Positions 43,297 to 52,991 of a stretch of 64,000 nt of DNA are shown here, piece by piece. The notes below the pieces were generated by a model. That model searched no databases and was not told the DNA's origin. It saw only the letters and a list, made by a program, of their open reading frames with translations. This stretch comes from an uncultured Bacteroides sp. GTDB lineage: Bacteria > Bacteroidota > Bacteroidia > Bacteroidales > Bacteroidaceae. The position numbers and the translations under genes are program-made. Where the stretch lies: NCBI RefSeq assembly GCF_905207245.1, contig NZ_CAJLKP010000013.1, forward strand, positions 1 to 64,000, in the 5' to 3' direction. Position 1 is the stretch's first letter, and each line of letters opens with the position of its first letter.

Positions 43297-44277
43297 ATGG
43301 AAAAAGAATATTATAAGAACTTAGCCGAAAAATACTTCGCAGGAGACATCACAGAAGCGGAAATCAGCGAACTGGCAGGATGGATACGCAACAATGCCCA
43401 ACTGGCAGGATGGTGGGAGAAGGAGTTTGAGAAGTCCGCCGCCGACATCAGTCCCGCCTTGCGCGATAAGATGTTTGCCCGGATTAAGACGGAAGTTCTT
43501 AAAGAGACCGTGAAGCGCACTCCGGGCAAAGCATTGGTTCCCGCCTGGGCAAGGTGGGCGGCTATGATTTGCATTCCCATCTGCATCGCCTTCTTCACTT
43601 ACAATATCCTGAGTATCTCTAATGCCGATAAAGCCCACTCACCCTTCATTGTGAAAGCCGACAAGGGCGACAAAGCCACTGTAGTTCTGCCCGACGGTAC
43701 AGACGTCATCCTGAATTCCGCCTCCCAACTCAGCTATCTGAGCGACTTCGGAACAAACGAACGCCGCGTACAATTGGAAGGAGAAGGTTACTTCAAAGTG
43801 GCACACGACACTCACCGTACCTTCATCGTGCAGGTGGGCGAACTGGAAGTTAAAGTAATGGGTACGGTGTTCAACGTCTGCGCCTACAGCAACGACCAGG
43901 ATGTGACCGTCGTTCTGCTGGAAGGAAAAGTAGGTATCCACACGCCATCCACTTCTACCACCCTAAGCCCCGGAGAAAAGATAAACTATAACAAGTCCAC
44001 CCGCAAACTGAGTACCGAAAAAGTTTATCCCGACGATTACGTAAGCTGGACGAAGGGCAACCTGTACTTCCAGAACGAATCTCTGGAGAATATCATGAAA
44101 GCCCTTTCACGGGTCTACGACGTCACGATACGCATCGACTCACCTCGAATTGCAGAAGAGCGGTTTACCGGAACAATACCCGGTGGTGGTATACAGAATG
44201 CTCTGGATATTATAATGCTGACCTCCCCGTTCCACTACGAAGTAGAAGATTCGGTCATTATATTAAAGGAGAAGTAG
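43297..44277 (+). CDS. FecR-family anti-sigma factor
   Basis: Inner-membrane regulator that holds the sigma factor until the outer-membrane receptor signals. N-terminal cytoplasmic part (EKYFAGDITEAEISELAGWI), membrane helix about residues 87-107 (WAAMICIPICIAFFTYNIL), FecR domain (KGDKATVVLPDGTDVILNSASQLSY, VQLEGEGYFKVAHD, VMGTVFNVCAYS), and C-terminal DUF4974 (GNLYFQNESLENIMKALSRVYDV). The order sigma, FecR, SusC with STN is the known arrangement for trans-envelope signalling. Confidence 0.93.
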   Translation: MEKEYYKNLAEKYFAGDITEAEISELAGWIRNNAQLAGWWEKEFEKSAADISPALRDKMFARIKTEVLKETVKRTPGKALVPAWARWAAMICIPICIAFFTYNILSISNADKAHSPFIVKADKGDKATVVLPDGTDVILNSASQLSYLSDFGTNERRVQLEGEGYFKVAHDTHRTFIVQVGELEVKVMGTVFNVCAYSNDQDVTVVLLEGKVGIHTPSTSTTLSPGEKINYNKSTRKLSTEKVYPDDYVSWTKGNLYFQNESLENIMKALSRVYDVTIRIDSPRIAEERFTGTIPGGGIQNALDIIMLTSPFHYEVEDSVIILKEK

Positions 44278-44373
44278 CCGTTAGTTTGTTAACGTGAGTT
44301 AAAAGAGAGAAGCCGCTTGGACGGCGGCATAAGGAAGCCTGTATACCTATCAAACCAACTTAATTTATTTGAT

Positions 44374-47300
44374 ATGAAAAACAGGAAACCAAAGAATCTA
44401 AGAACTATGCGGGTGCTTTGCCTCACTATGTTCTTGAGTGTATCACTCAGTCTTTTCTCGCAGATCACCGTCACTGTGGAAAACACGCCGTTGCGTGCCG
44501 CACTGAAAAAGATTGAGCAGGTAAGCGACTACAAGTTCTTCTACAATGAAAAACTGGCAGGTCTCGATCAGCCCGTTTCCTTCAACGTAAGCAATGCCAC
44601 CATTGAACAGACTTTGCAGAAAGTGCTGGTGGGAAAGGAACTTACTTACAGAATGGAGAAAGACAATGTAGTAGTGCTGTTGCAGAAGGAGGCTGTGAAT
44701 CAGAAGACTAAGACGATCACCGGAACGATTGTAGACCAGTCGGGCGAACCGGTAATTGGTGCCAGCATTGTAGTAAAAGGAACCAGCAATGGTACCATCA
44801 CCGATATAGACGGTAATTACACCTTGGCAAATGTACCTGAAAACTCCACAATCAACATTTCCTATATAGGCTATCAGCCCTTGACCTATCCCGCATCCAG
44901 TAAAGAACTCACCAAAGTTACGCTGAAAGAGGATAGTGAAATGCTGGATGAGGTGGTGGTGGTAGGATACGGTACCACCAAGAAAGCAAATCTATCCGGT
45001 GCCGTAGACCAAATATCCTCGAAAGAAATAGAGCACCGCGTCAGTGGCAATGCCGGGCAAGTACTCCAAGGAATGATTCCCAATCTGAATGTTTCCTTCA
45101 GCGATGGTTCCATAAACTCAAAGGCAACCTTTGATGTACGTGGCGTAGGTTCCATAAACGGCGGAAAGCCTTTGGTACTTATCGACGGCGTAGAAGGTGA
45201 TATGAATTATATCAATCCCAAAGATATCGAATCCATATCTGTACTGAAAGACGCTTCTTCTGCCGCCATCTATGGTGCCCGTGCCGCTTTTGGTGTAGTA
45301 CTTATCACGACCAAGAATCCGAATGCCGGAAAAATACAGGTGAATTATTCCAATCACTTCGGTTGGAGCAATCCCACTATCAATACAGACAATTTTATCA
45401 CAGACGGTCTGGAATGGGCTCGCCTGAGCGATAAGTTAAGTCTTTTGGAAAACACAAGTACCTACTTAGGATACACTGAAGAAGACTATGCCTATATGGA
45501 AGCCCGCAAGAAAGACCCTTCACTCCCTTCCGCACTGATAAAAACAGTAGACGGCGTGGAACGCTATGTACATTACGGAAATACGGATTGGTGGGATTAT
45601 ATCTTCCAGAATAACCAGCCCTCCATGGAGCATAACCTGAATATTTCCGGTGGTAGCGAGAAAGTTCGTTTCTATCTTTCCGGAAGATTCTATTCAAGAG
45701 AAGGTATTTACCGAATCAACCCCGATAAACTGAAAAGTTATACTTTACGCAGCAAGATCGATTTCCAGCTGACCTCCTCTATCAAGATAACCAACTCCAC
45801 CAATATCTATTTCAGTGATTACGATTATCCGGCAACCAACAACCGTAATGTAGGTGGAAGCGATAACAGTGAGGATTGGAGAAAATATACCTTCCACGCT
45901 TCCCCGGTATTCTTACCTCGAAATCCGGATGGTACTATTCTTATCAACGGCGCCTACACTCCCGGCCGTGACATAGCAGACGGCACATTTGCCGACCTGA
46001 CCTATGGGAAAAGCAAGGGACTTGACCAGGAGCATGACATTTCAAACACCATTGCTTTGCAGTTTACTCCCATCAAGGATGTAGTATTGAATGCCGACTA
46101 TAGTTTCCGTAAAGGAAGTCCCGTTTCCAAACTGTTACTGGTTTCAACTCCACACACCAACCAACCCAATGGTGAGGGAACAAGCCGCTATATGCCTAAC
46201 AAATCACTCTATAAGGAGATGCATTGGCAAACTATGTATCAGGCAGTCAATGCCTTCGGTACATACAGCCACCTCTTTGCAAAGAAACACGATGTAAAGG
46301 CAATGATCGGATTCAACCAGGAATGGAGACATTGGGAGCGCAGCGTTGCAAGACGCAGTTCACCCGCATCCGAAGAACTGGGTTCTTTCAACCTCGCCAC
46401 AGGAGAAAATGTACAGGTTCAGGGAAATGCTGATGAATGGGCTATCCGTGCCGCTTTTTACCGCCTGAACTACGACTACCTGGGACGCTATCTATTAGAG
46501 TTCAACGGACGCTTCGACCTTTCCTCCAAGTTCCCCCATAACAAACGCCTGGGTATTTTCCCCTCCGGTTCTTTTGCCTGGCGCATAAGTGAAGAACCAT
46601 TCTTCCAATCATTGAAATCCGTTATGGATAACTTGAAATTCCGCGTTTCCTATGGGACACTGGGCAATCAAAACGTAGGTCCATACGACTATATAGCCAA
46701 AATGAAAGTCACGCAAGGGGATTACCTGATGGACAGTTCATACATGAGTTACCTGACTACTCCTGATGCCATCTCCTCAAACTTCACTTGGGAAAAATCT
46801 CAGACCATTGACTTTGGAGTCGATTTCTCTTTGTTTAACGGACGGTTCTCCACTTCTTTCGACTGGTATCAACGCGACACAAAAGATATGTTGACCCAAG
46901 GTAAGAAACTTCCATCTGTTTTCGGAACTTCCGAACCACAAGAGAATGCCGCTAATCTGCGTACAAGAGGTTTCGAGCTGTCAGTGAAATGGCAGGATAA
47001 ATTCTTGCTGGCACACCAGCCGTTCGAATATAAAGTAGGATTCACATTAGCCGATAACGTAACAGAAATTACCAAATTCGACAACCCCGACGGACAGATA
47101 GACCAGTTTTATGTAGGTAAACGCTTGGGTGAAATATGGGGATATACGGTTGAAGGGTTCTTCCAGGATGACATGGAATATCTGAAACATGCAGACCAAA
47201 CGAAAGTAAACCGAAGAATCCAACGTAACTACCTCATTAACCATCCGATAGCAGGAGACATCAAATTCAAAGACTTGGATGGCAATGGAGAAATATCTCC

Positions 47301-47883
47301 GGGTGACCAGACTTTGGCAAATCCGGGTGACCTACGCATCATCGGTAATACATCGCCCAGATACACTTGCTCCCTGAACCTGGGATTCAATTATTACGGC
47401 TTCGACTTTTCAACATTCTTTCAGGGAGTCCTGAAACGTAACTGGTGGCCGGGCAAGGATAACAGTTTCTTCTGGGGACCGTTTACACGCCAGTACGAGA
47501 ATTTCTACCCTAAAAGTATTGAGCAAAACTCATGGACCCCGGAAAACCCGAATGCATACTTCCCACGTCTGGCTGTATATGCGGCCAACGAAGGTGGAAA
47601 TTATGAAGGCGCCCAGTTGAGAGTCTATTCTGATAAATACTTGCAGAATGCTGCTTATGTCCGCCTGAAAGATATCACTTTAGGCTATACTCTGCCTAAG
47701 GCACTCTGTAGTAAGATTGGATTCTCCAGCATCCGGGTTTATGTTTCAGGAACCAACCTCCTGACGTTCTCTCCTTTGTACAAACATAACGAGGACCGCA
47801 CCGTAGACCCGGAACAATTGGGAGACGGTAATTCTTACCCGTTCAGCAAGACATTTGCTTTTGGTTTTGATTTTAAATTTTAA
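44374..47883 (+). CDS. SusC-family TonB-dependent transporter with STN signalling domain
   Basis: Outer-membrane importer and receptor of the putative glycerophosphodiester locus. The Met at 44374 gives a signal peptide (LSVSLSLFSQ). The frame opens earlier at 44317 without a signal. Domains: STN, residues about 30-110 (TPLRAALKKIEQVSDYKFFYN), the part that contacts FecR; carboxypeptidase-like domain about 115-195 (GTIVDQSGEPVIGASIVVKG); TonB box DEVVVVGYGT near 205; plug (GKPLVLIDGVEGDM, IYGARAAFGVVLITTK); barrel ending FDFKF. 1169 aa, typical for SusC proteins with STN. Confidence 0.93.
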   Translation: MKNRKPKNLRTMRVLCLTMFLSVSLSLFSQITVTVENTPLRAALKKIEQVSDYKFFYNEKLAGLDQPVSFNVSNATIEQTLQKVLVGKELTYRMEKDNVVVLLQKEAVNQKTKTITGTIVDQSGEPVIGASIVVKGTSNGTITDIDGNYTLANVPENSTINISYIGYQPLTYPASSKELTKVTLKEDSEMLDEVVVVGYGTTKKANLSGAVDQISSKEIEHRVSGNAGQVLQGMIPNLNVSFSDGSINSKATFDVRGVGSINGGKPLVLIDGVEGDMNYINPKDIESISVLKDASSAAIYGARAAFGVVLITTKNPNAGKIQVNYSNHFGWSNPTINTDNFITDGLEWARLSDKLSLLENTSTYLGYTEEDYAYMEARKKDPSLPSALIKTVDGVERYVHYGNTDWWDYIFQNNQPSMEHNLNISGGSEKVRFYLSGRFYSREGIYRINPDKLKSYTLRSKIDFQLTSSIKITNSTNIYFSDYDYPATNNRNVGGSDNSEDWRKYTFHASPVFLPRNPDGTILINGAYTPGRDIADGTFADLTYGKSKGLDQEHDISNTIALQFTPIKDVVLNADYSFRKGSPVSKLLLVSTPHTNQPNGEGTSRYMPNKSLYKEMHWQTMYQAVNAFGTYSHLFAKKHDVKAMIGFNQEWRHWERSVARRSSPASEELGSFNLATGENVQVQGNADEWAIRAAFYRLNYDYLGRYLLEFNGRFDLSSKFPHNKRLGIFPSGSFAWRISEEPFFQSLKSVMDNLKFRVSYGTLGNQNVGPYDYIAKMKVTQGDYLMDSSYMSYLTTPDAISSNFTWEKSQTIDFGVDFSLFNGRFSTSFDWYQRDTKDMLTQGKKLPSVFGTSEPQENAANLRTRGFELSVKWQDKFLLAHQPFEYKVGFTLADNVTEITKFDNPDGQIDQFYVGKRLGEIWGYTVEGFFQDDMEYLKHADQTKVNRRIQRNYLINHPIAGDIKFKDLDGNGEISPGDQTLANPGDLRIIGNTSPRYTCSLNLGFNYYGFDFSTFFQGVLKRNWWPGKDNSFFWGPFTRQYENFYPKSIEQNSWTPENPNAYFPRLAVYAANEGGNYEGAQLRVYSDKYLQNAAYVRLKDITLGYTLPKALCSKIGFSSIRVYVSGTNLLTFSPLYKHNEDRTVDPEQLGDGNSYPFSKTFAFGFDFKF

Positions 47884-47898
47884 AGAAGAAGTATAGCT

Positions 47899-49665
47899 AT
47901 GAATAAATTCAATATAATAAAAGTTTGTACTGTTTGTATGATAGGCATAGGCATGGCCTCATGCAACGACTCATTCATGGACAGATTCCCAATCGCGGAA
48001 ATATCGCCGGAGAACTCATTCAAGTCTGCACAAGACCTCGAATTGTATACCAATGGGTTTTATGAGAATCTTCCGAAAATCAATGATATTGTCCGAGGAG
48101 ATAATACATCAGATAATATACTTTACAGCAATGTACCTATGGAACAACGAAGTGCGGAAAGAGATATTCCATCCGAAGCCGGTAGTAGTGGCTGGAGTTG
48201 GGGAGCTCTCCGGAAAATCAATATTTTCTTTGATAACTACACACGCTGTGAAGACAAAGTTGCCGCACTGAAGTATGAAGGTGTTGCCCGTTTCTTCAGA
48301 GCCTGGTTCTACTTCGACAAGGTGAAACGCTTTGGTGGTGTGCCCTGGTATGAAACAGAAATAAAAACAGACGATGAAGACTTGCTATATAAGCCCAGAG
48401 ATTCACGTGAATTCATTATGAACAAAACAATTGAAGATCTGGAAATAGCAGTGGAACGTCTGGGTACTACCAGAAAACCGGACCAGATATCCAAATGGAC
48501 TGCATTGGCTTTCTTGTCCCGCGTATGTCTCTACGAAGGTACTTATCGTAAATATCACACAGAACTAAATCTTCCCGATGCCGACAAACTACTGGAGAAA
48601 GCATATAAAGCAGCGGAAAGAGTAATGAATGAATCGGGCTATAGTTTATATACTACAGGAAATTCCGATGTCGATTACAGGGACTTGTTTGCTTCCGATG
48701 AGCTGAAAGAGGCAGAAGTTATTTTGGGAAGACGTTACTCGTTGGTATTGAACAAGATGCATAATACAAACTATTATTTTCTATCAAAAACCCAACAAGA
48801 CGTAGGGCTGACCAAAGACTTTGTGAATACCTATCTGTTGGCCAACGGAACACCGTTCACCGCTCAAACAGATTATGCTACCATGCAGTTCAAGGATGAA
48901 ATGAAGAACCGGGACAAACGTCTGGCACAGACAATCCGTTCAGTGGGATATACCCGGATTGACAGCGACAAACCATTACTTCCCGACTTAGAAGCCTCCA
49001 TGACGGGATACCAGATTGCTAAATTCATATCCAAAGAGGCACAGGATGGAGATGGTGCATCCTATCAGGATGTAGCTATCATTCGCTATGCGGAAGTTCT
49101 TCTGAATTATGCCGAAGCCAAGGCTGAACTGGGAGTAATCACACAGGATGACATTGATAAGTCTATAAGGCTGATTCGCGTAAGAGCCGGAATGCCAAAT
49201 CTGAATCTTGCTACATCCAATTCCAACCCGGACGGGATACTTGCAAGCGAATACACCAACGTAACCGGAAGTAATAAAGGCGTCATTCTGGAAATCAGAC
49301 GCGAACGCCGCATAGAGTTAGCTCTCGAAGGATTCCGCTATGATGACTTGATGCGCTGGAAAATGGGTAAACTACTTGAACCTCATTTCACAGGTATGTA
49401 TTTCCCCTCACTGGGTGAATTTGATTTGGACGGAGATGGCACAGCCGATCTTCTGCTTTACGACGATAAAGCACCCGAAAGTAAAGCGAAACAAAAAATC
49501 AAAGTGGGAGGTGTCCTTCAACTGACAGAAGGGAAACGAGGCTATCTGGTTGGTTTCCTGAATATAACGAAGAAGTTTGATGAAACACGCGATTACCTGT
49601 ACCCAATACCTTCAGGCGATATTATGCTGAACAAGAAACTGGAACAAAATCCGAACTGGAAATAA
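47899..49665 (+). CDS. SusD/RagB-family lipoprotein (glycerophosphodiester locus)
   Basis: Substrate-binding lid for the SusC encoded 15 bases upstream. Lipobox GMASC (Cys22). SusD features: SWGALRKINIFFDNYTRCED, YEGVARFFRAWFYFDKVKRFGGVPW, and the C-terminal ILEIRRERRIELALEGFRYDDLMRWKMG. 588 aa. The bound ligand is predicted from context to contain a glycerophosphodiester, not shown by the sequence itself. Confidence 0.93.
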   Translation: MNKFNIIKVCTVCMIGIGMASCNDSFMDRFPIAEISPENSFKSAQDLELYTNGFYENLPKINDIVRGDNTSDNILYSNVPMEQRSAERDIPSEAGSSGWSWGALRKINIFFDNYTRCEDKVAALKYEGVARFFRAWFYFDKVKRFGGVPWYETEIKTDDEDLLYKPRDSREFIMNKTIEDLEIAVERLGTTRKPDQISKWTALAFLSRVCLYEGTYRKYHTELNLPDADKLLEKAYKAAERVMNESGYSLYTTGNSDVDYRDLFASDELKEAEVILGRRYSLVLNKMHNTNYYFLSKTQQDVGLTKDFVNTYLLANGTPFTAQTDYATMQFKDEMKNRDKRLAQTIRSVGYTRIDSDKPLLPDLEASMTGYQIAKFISKEAQDGDGASYQDVAIIRYAEVLLNYAEAKAELGVITQDDIDKSIRLIRVRAGMPNLNLATSNSNPDGILASEYTNVTGSNKGVILEIRRERRIELALEGFRYDDLMRWKMGKLLEPHFTGMYFPSLGEFDLDGDGTADLLLYDDKAPESKAKQKIKVGGVLQLTEGKRGYLVGFLNITKKFDETRDYLYPIPSGDIMLNKKLEQNPNWK

Positions 49666-49682
49666 TAAAAACAGAGTGAATC

Positions 49683-50585
49683 ATGAAAATAGATAAAATA
49701 TACATAACCGGATTTTTCCTTTCCCTGTTTCTTTTTGTTGCCTGCGGGAGCGATAACGAACCATCTATTCCGGAAGAGCCCGACCCTTCGGAAGTATACT
49801 ATCCGGAAGTTACCGAAAGTGAGCGGGTTTCTATTCCCGTTTCATTACAGAAGAGAGAGCATGTGCAGATATGCGCCCATCGAGGATATTGGAAAGATGC
49901 ACCGGAGAATTCCATCAAAGCAGTAACCCTGGCTATCGAAAATAAAATTGATATGATAGAGCTGGATGTAAGAATGTCAAAGGATGGAAAGCTGGTATTG
50001 ATGCACGATGCCACTATCGAACGTACGACAAATGGCACCGGAAAAGTATCGGAATTGAGTTACAAGGAATTAAGTTCGTACAATCTGTATCATGAGGGAG
50101 AGTTGACGGAGGAAAGAGTACCGCTCTTCAAAGATATCCTGTCAACAGCCAGAGGGAAGATCTACATTGATATAGATGTGAAGATTTCCGATTATAAGGC
50201 AGTATACGACTTGGTAAAGCAATATGGTATGCTTTCCCAGGTACTGTTTACAGTCTATGATGTGGCGGCAGCCAAGAAGGTGGTGAATCTGGATGAAAAC
50301 GCCATCCTCTTACCAGTCATCTACGAAATGCAGGATCTGGAAAATTATCTGGCAATTCGCAAACCTCTTCCCGTTGCCCAGTTCAATAGCGCTGCTTTCA
50401 CAGACGACATTCTGGCCAAAGCATCCGAAAACGGTGTTTTCCTATTCAAAAACATTTATATAAACACCAATATTACTCCGACTTCGGATAACTACAAACA
50501 AGTGAAAGCATTTCTGATAAAAGAAGGAAGTATCATACAGACAGATTATCCCGTTGAACTGAAAGAGTATTTAAAAAACAATTAA
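49683..50585 (+). CDS. Glycerophosphodiester phosphodiesterase, lipoprotein
   Basis: Hydrolyses glycerophosphodiesters to glycerol 3-phosphate (or another phosphomonoester) and an alcohol, with a metal ion. Lipobox LFVAC (Cys21) places it on a membrane face, perhaps the cell surface. The GDPD catalytic set is present: His66-Arg67 (AHRGYWKDAPENS), Glu93 and Asp95 (IELDVRMSKDG), His108 (LVLMHDATIERTTNGTG). The C-terminal region ends with the family's IIQTDYPVEL. Second of its kind in the locus is at 52080; the two share the motifs but differ elsewhere. Confidence 0.92.
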   Translation: MKIDKIYITGFFLSLFLFVACGSDNEPSIPEEPDPSEVYYPEVTESERVSIPVSLQKREHVQICAHRGYWKDAPENSIKAVTLAIENKIDMIELDVRMSKDGKLVLMHDATIERTTNGTGKVSELSYKELSSYNLYHEGELTEERVPLFKDILSTARGKIYIDIDVKISDYKAVYDLVKQYGMLSQVLFTVYDVAAAKKVVNLDENAILLPVIYEMQDLENYLAIRKPLPVAQFNSAAFTDDILAKASENGVFLFKNIYINTNITPTSDNYKQVKAFLIKEGSIIQTDYPVELKEYLKNN

Positions 50586-50597
50586 AAAGATACATCA

Positions 50598-52043
50598 ATG
50601 AAAAATACAATATTAATAATACTGACTGCACTTCTATGGATGGCATGCAGTGATGAAGATAAAGTGAATATAAAACCGGTGGCGGCTTTCAAGGCAAGTG
50701 AAGTCATCGTCCAGGAAGGACAGTCTGTGGCTTTCACAGACTTGTCATTCGACCAGGACGGACAAATAGCCCAATGGGCATGGGATTTTGGCAATGGCAG
50801 TTCTTCCGAAGAACAATCTCCAATAACGGAATACTCTGCGGCCGGAGAATATACAGTGACTTTATCCGTCTGGGATAATCAAGGGACACAGAATGCAAAT
50901 GTATTCAGTAAGACTATCACTGTAAAAGAAAAGTCTACTGCTGACGTAGAACCCGAAATAGCATGGGAATTCCAGACACCATGCGGCTTTCAGGATGTAT
51001 CTCCTGCCATCGACGATCATGGAAATGTCGTTGTGGGCTGCGATGCAAACAATGCACGCGGCGGGCAAAATATATGGGTAATAAACAATGGAACAGAAGT
51101 CTGGCATTATTCTTCGGGCGACGTAATCCGTTCTTCGGCTGCAATAGCAGATGATGGTACTATCTATGTGGGCAGCTATGACAAGAAACTATACGCCTTC
51201 TCCGCCAGTTCATCCGCACCATTGGGAACATTTGATCTGAGTGCCACAGCCAAGTTCAGTAGCCCGGCTATAGATAAAGATGGTACAGTATTTTTCTCTG
51301 CCAATAAAAAGTTATTTGCCATCAATGCGGCACCGGGTATGACCGAAAAGTGGAATGCCGATTGTGAAGGGACTACGCAATCTACTCCAGTAATAGGCGA
51401 TGATGCTGTATACATCTGTTCCAATAGTGGTAAACTTTATGCTTTTGCCAAAAATGACGGAAAGAAGAGATGGACTGTGGAATATGGAAAGACTTGTACT
51501 TCAGTTCCCGCCATAGGAGAAGACGGCACCATTTATCTATGTGGTGAAACGGCGGATGGTGGAATAGTAATGGCTGTAAATCCGGATGGGACTGTAAAAT
51601 GGCAACAATATTCAGCCTCAGCCTTCGCTAATTCCGGTATCTCGCTGAGTATCGACGGATATTTGTATGTAGGCAATTCTGACGGAGATATGCTTTGCTA
51701 TACTCAGGAAGACGGTACCTCTGTCTGGAAGTTCAAGGCACAAGGACAGATTCGTTCGGTACCTGCAATAGACAATGCCGGAAATATTTACTTCGGTGAC
51801 GGAAAAGGCTACTTCTATGTACTAAATTCAAAAGGAAAACTGAGTTATAAGGAAATTCAGTTGGGAGCAAACATCTGGTCATCTCCTGTTATTGATAAGA
51901 ATGGACTTATCTACGTTTGCACCGATGTTACCAAATCATCAGAGCCAGGCAAGGTATTCGCACTCAGAACCCATGCAACAGGAGCACAACAAGGTTGGTC
52001 CATGCGGAGTGGAGACTACAAGAGAAACGCCCGTAAAAAATAA
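50598..52043 (+). CDS. PKD plus PQQ-type beta-propeller lipoprotein
   Basis: Surface-lipoprotein candidate between the two phosphodiesterases. Lipobox LLWMAC. A PKD domain covers residues about 25-110 (VAFTDLSFDQDGQIAQWAWDFGNGSSSEE, EYTVTLSVWDNQG). A beta-propeller of PQQ-like repeats fills the rest, with the recurring pattern SPAIDxDGTVFF, PAIGEDGTIYLCG, PAIDNAGNIYFGDGKGYFY, SPVIDKNGLIYVCT. The enzyme-type PQQ ligands are not evident. In this position it is most likely a binding protein equivalent to SusE/F or a surface glycan-binding protein. Function is inference. Confidence 0.85.
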   Translation: MKNTILIILTALLWMACSDEDKVNIKPVAAFKASEVIVQEGQSVAFTDLSFDQDGQIAQWAWDFGNGSSSEEQSPITEYSAAGEYTVTLSVWDNQGTQNANVFSKTITVKEKSTADVEPEIAWEFQTPCGFQDVSPAIDDHGNVVVGCDANNARGGQNIWVINNGTEVWHYSSGDVIRSSAAIADDGTIYVGSYDKKLYAFSASSSAPLGTFDLSATAKFSSPAIDKDGTVFFSANKKLFAINAAPGMTEKWNADCEGTTQSTPVIGDDAVYICSNSGKLYAFAKNDGKKRWTVEYGKTCTSVPAIGEDGTIYLCGETADGGIVMAVNPDGTVKWQQYSASAFANSGISLSIDGYLYVGNSDGDMLCYTQEDGTSVWKFKAQGQIRSVPAIDNAGNIYFGDGKGYFYVLNSKGKLSYKEIQLGANIWSSPVIDKNGLIYVCTDVTKSSEPGKVFALRTHATGAQQGWSMRSGDYKRNARKK

Positions 52044-52079
52044 CTTTAACGAATAAAAAACTCAAAAGAAAAATAGAAT

Positions 52080-52979
52080 ATGAAAAGGATATTATCAATA
52101 TCAGTATTACTGATCGCTTATTTGGCAACATTTGCCCAAGGACATTTTAAAGAGATAGAAAAGAGCTTCAAGGAACCGGAGACTAAATCGATTCTTGTTG
52201 TTTCCCATCGTGCCGATTGGCGCAATGCACCGGAAAATTCCTTGCAGGCTATCCAGAACTGCATCGATATGGGTGTAGATATGGTGGAAATCGACCTGAA
52301 GAAAACAAAAGATGGTCACCTGGTACTGATGCACGATAAAATGATAGACCGCACAATGAACGGTAAAGGAAGTCCGGAGGATTATACTCTGGCAGAGCTG
52401 AAAGCCATGAGACTGAAAAATGGTGCCGGAATCAAAACCCGGCATCAGATTCCTACCTTTGAGGAAGTCATGAATCTATGTAAAGGCAAGATCATGGTAA
52501 ATGTAGACAAAGGCTATGACTACTTCAAAGATGCGTATGAAGTACTAAAGAAAACCGGCACCGCAGACCAATGTGTGATGAAAGCCAGCCTGCCCTATGA
52601 ACAAGTGAAAGCTGAAAATGGCGAAGTGCTGGATAAGATGATTTTCATGCCTGTTATCCAGTTACACAAAGAGGGAGCAGAAGCAATCATAGACGGGTAT
52701 CTGAAACACATGAAGCCACAGGCTTTTGAATTAGTCTTCAATAACGACAGCCCTGAAGTGCAGCGCCTCATCAAGAAGGTTCACGACAGTGGAGCAAAGA
52801 TATTCATCAACTCCCTCTGGCCCGAGCTTTGTGGCGGACATGATGATGACCGTGCCATAGAACTGCATCAGCCGGACGAGAGCTGGGGATGGATCATCAA
52901 CCAGGGAGCAAAACTGATTCAGACAGACCGTCCCGCTATATTGCTGCAATACTTAAAGGATAAGAAACTGCACAAGTAA
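52080..52979 (+). CDS. Glycerophosphodiester phosphodiesterase, periplasmic
   Basis: Same reaction class as the enzyme at 49683, but with an ordinary signal peptide (LATFAQG) and no lipobox, so soluble in the periplasm. Catalytic residues: His43-Arg44 (VSHRADWRNAPENS), Glu70 and Asp72 (VEIDLKKTKDG), His85 (LVLMHDKMIDRTMNGKG). The late motif KLIQTDRPAILLQYL is present. It has the pattern of Bacteroidetes enzymes annotated with PI-PLC-like or GDPD folds. Followed by the OPA transporter after 12 bases. Confidence 0.92.
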   Translation: MKRILSISVLLIAYLATFAQGHFKEIEKSFKEPETKSILVVSHRADWRNAPENSLQAIQNCIDMGVDMVEIDLKKTKDGHLVLMHDKMIDRTMNGKGSPEDYTLAELKAMRLKNGAGIKTRHQIPTFEEVMNLCKGKIMVNVDKGYDYFKDAYEVLKKTGTADQCVMKASLPYEQVKAENGEVLDKMIFMPVIQLHKEGAEAIIDGYLKHMKPQAFELVFNNDSPEVQRLIKKVHDSGAKIFINSLWPELCGGHDDDRAIELHQPDESWGWIINQGAKLIQTDRPAILLQYLKDKKLHK

Positions 52980-52991
52980 AGAAAAGAAAGC

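Noticed and set aside
50598..52043. PQQ-dependent dehydrogenase
   Set aside because: Only the propeller repeats match; cofactor and catalytic residues are not evident and a PKD domain with lipobox points to a binding lipoprotein.
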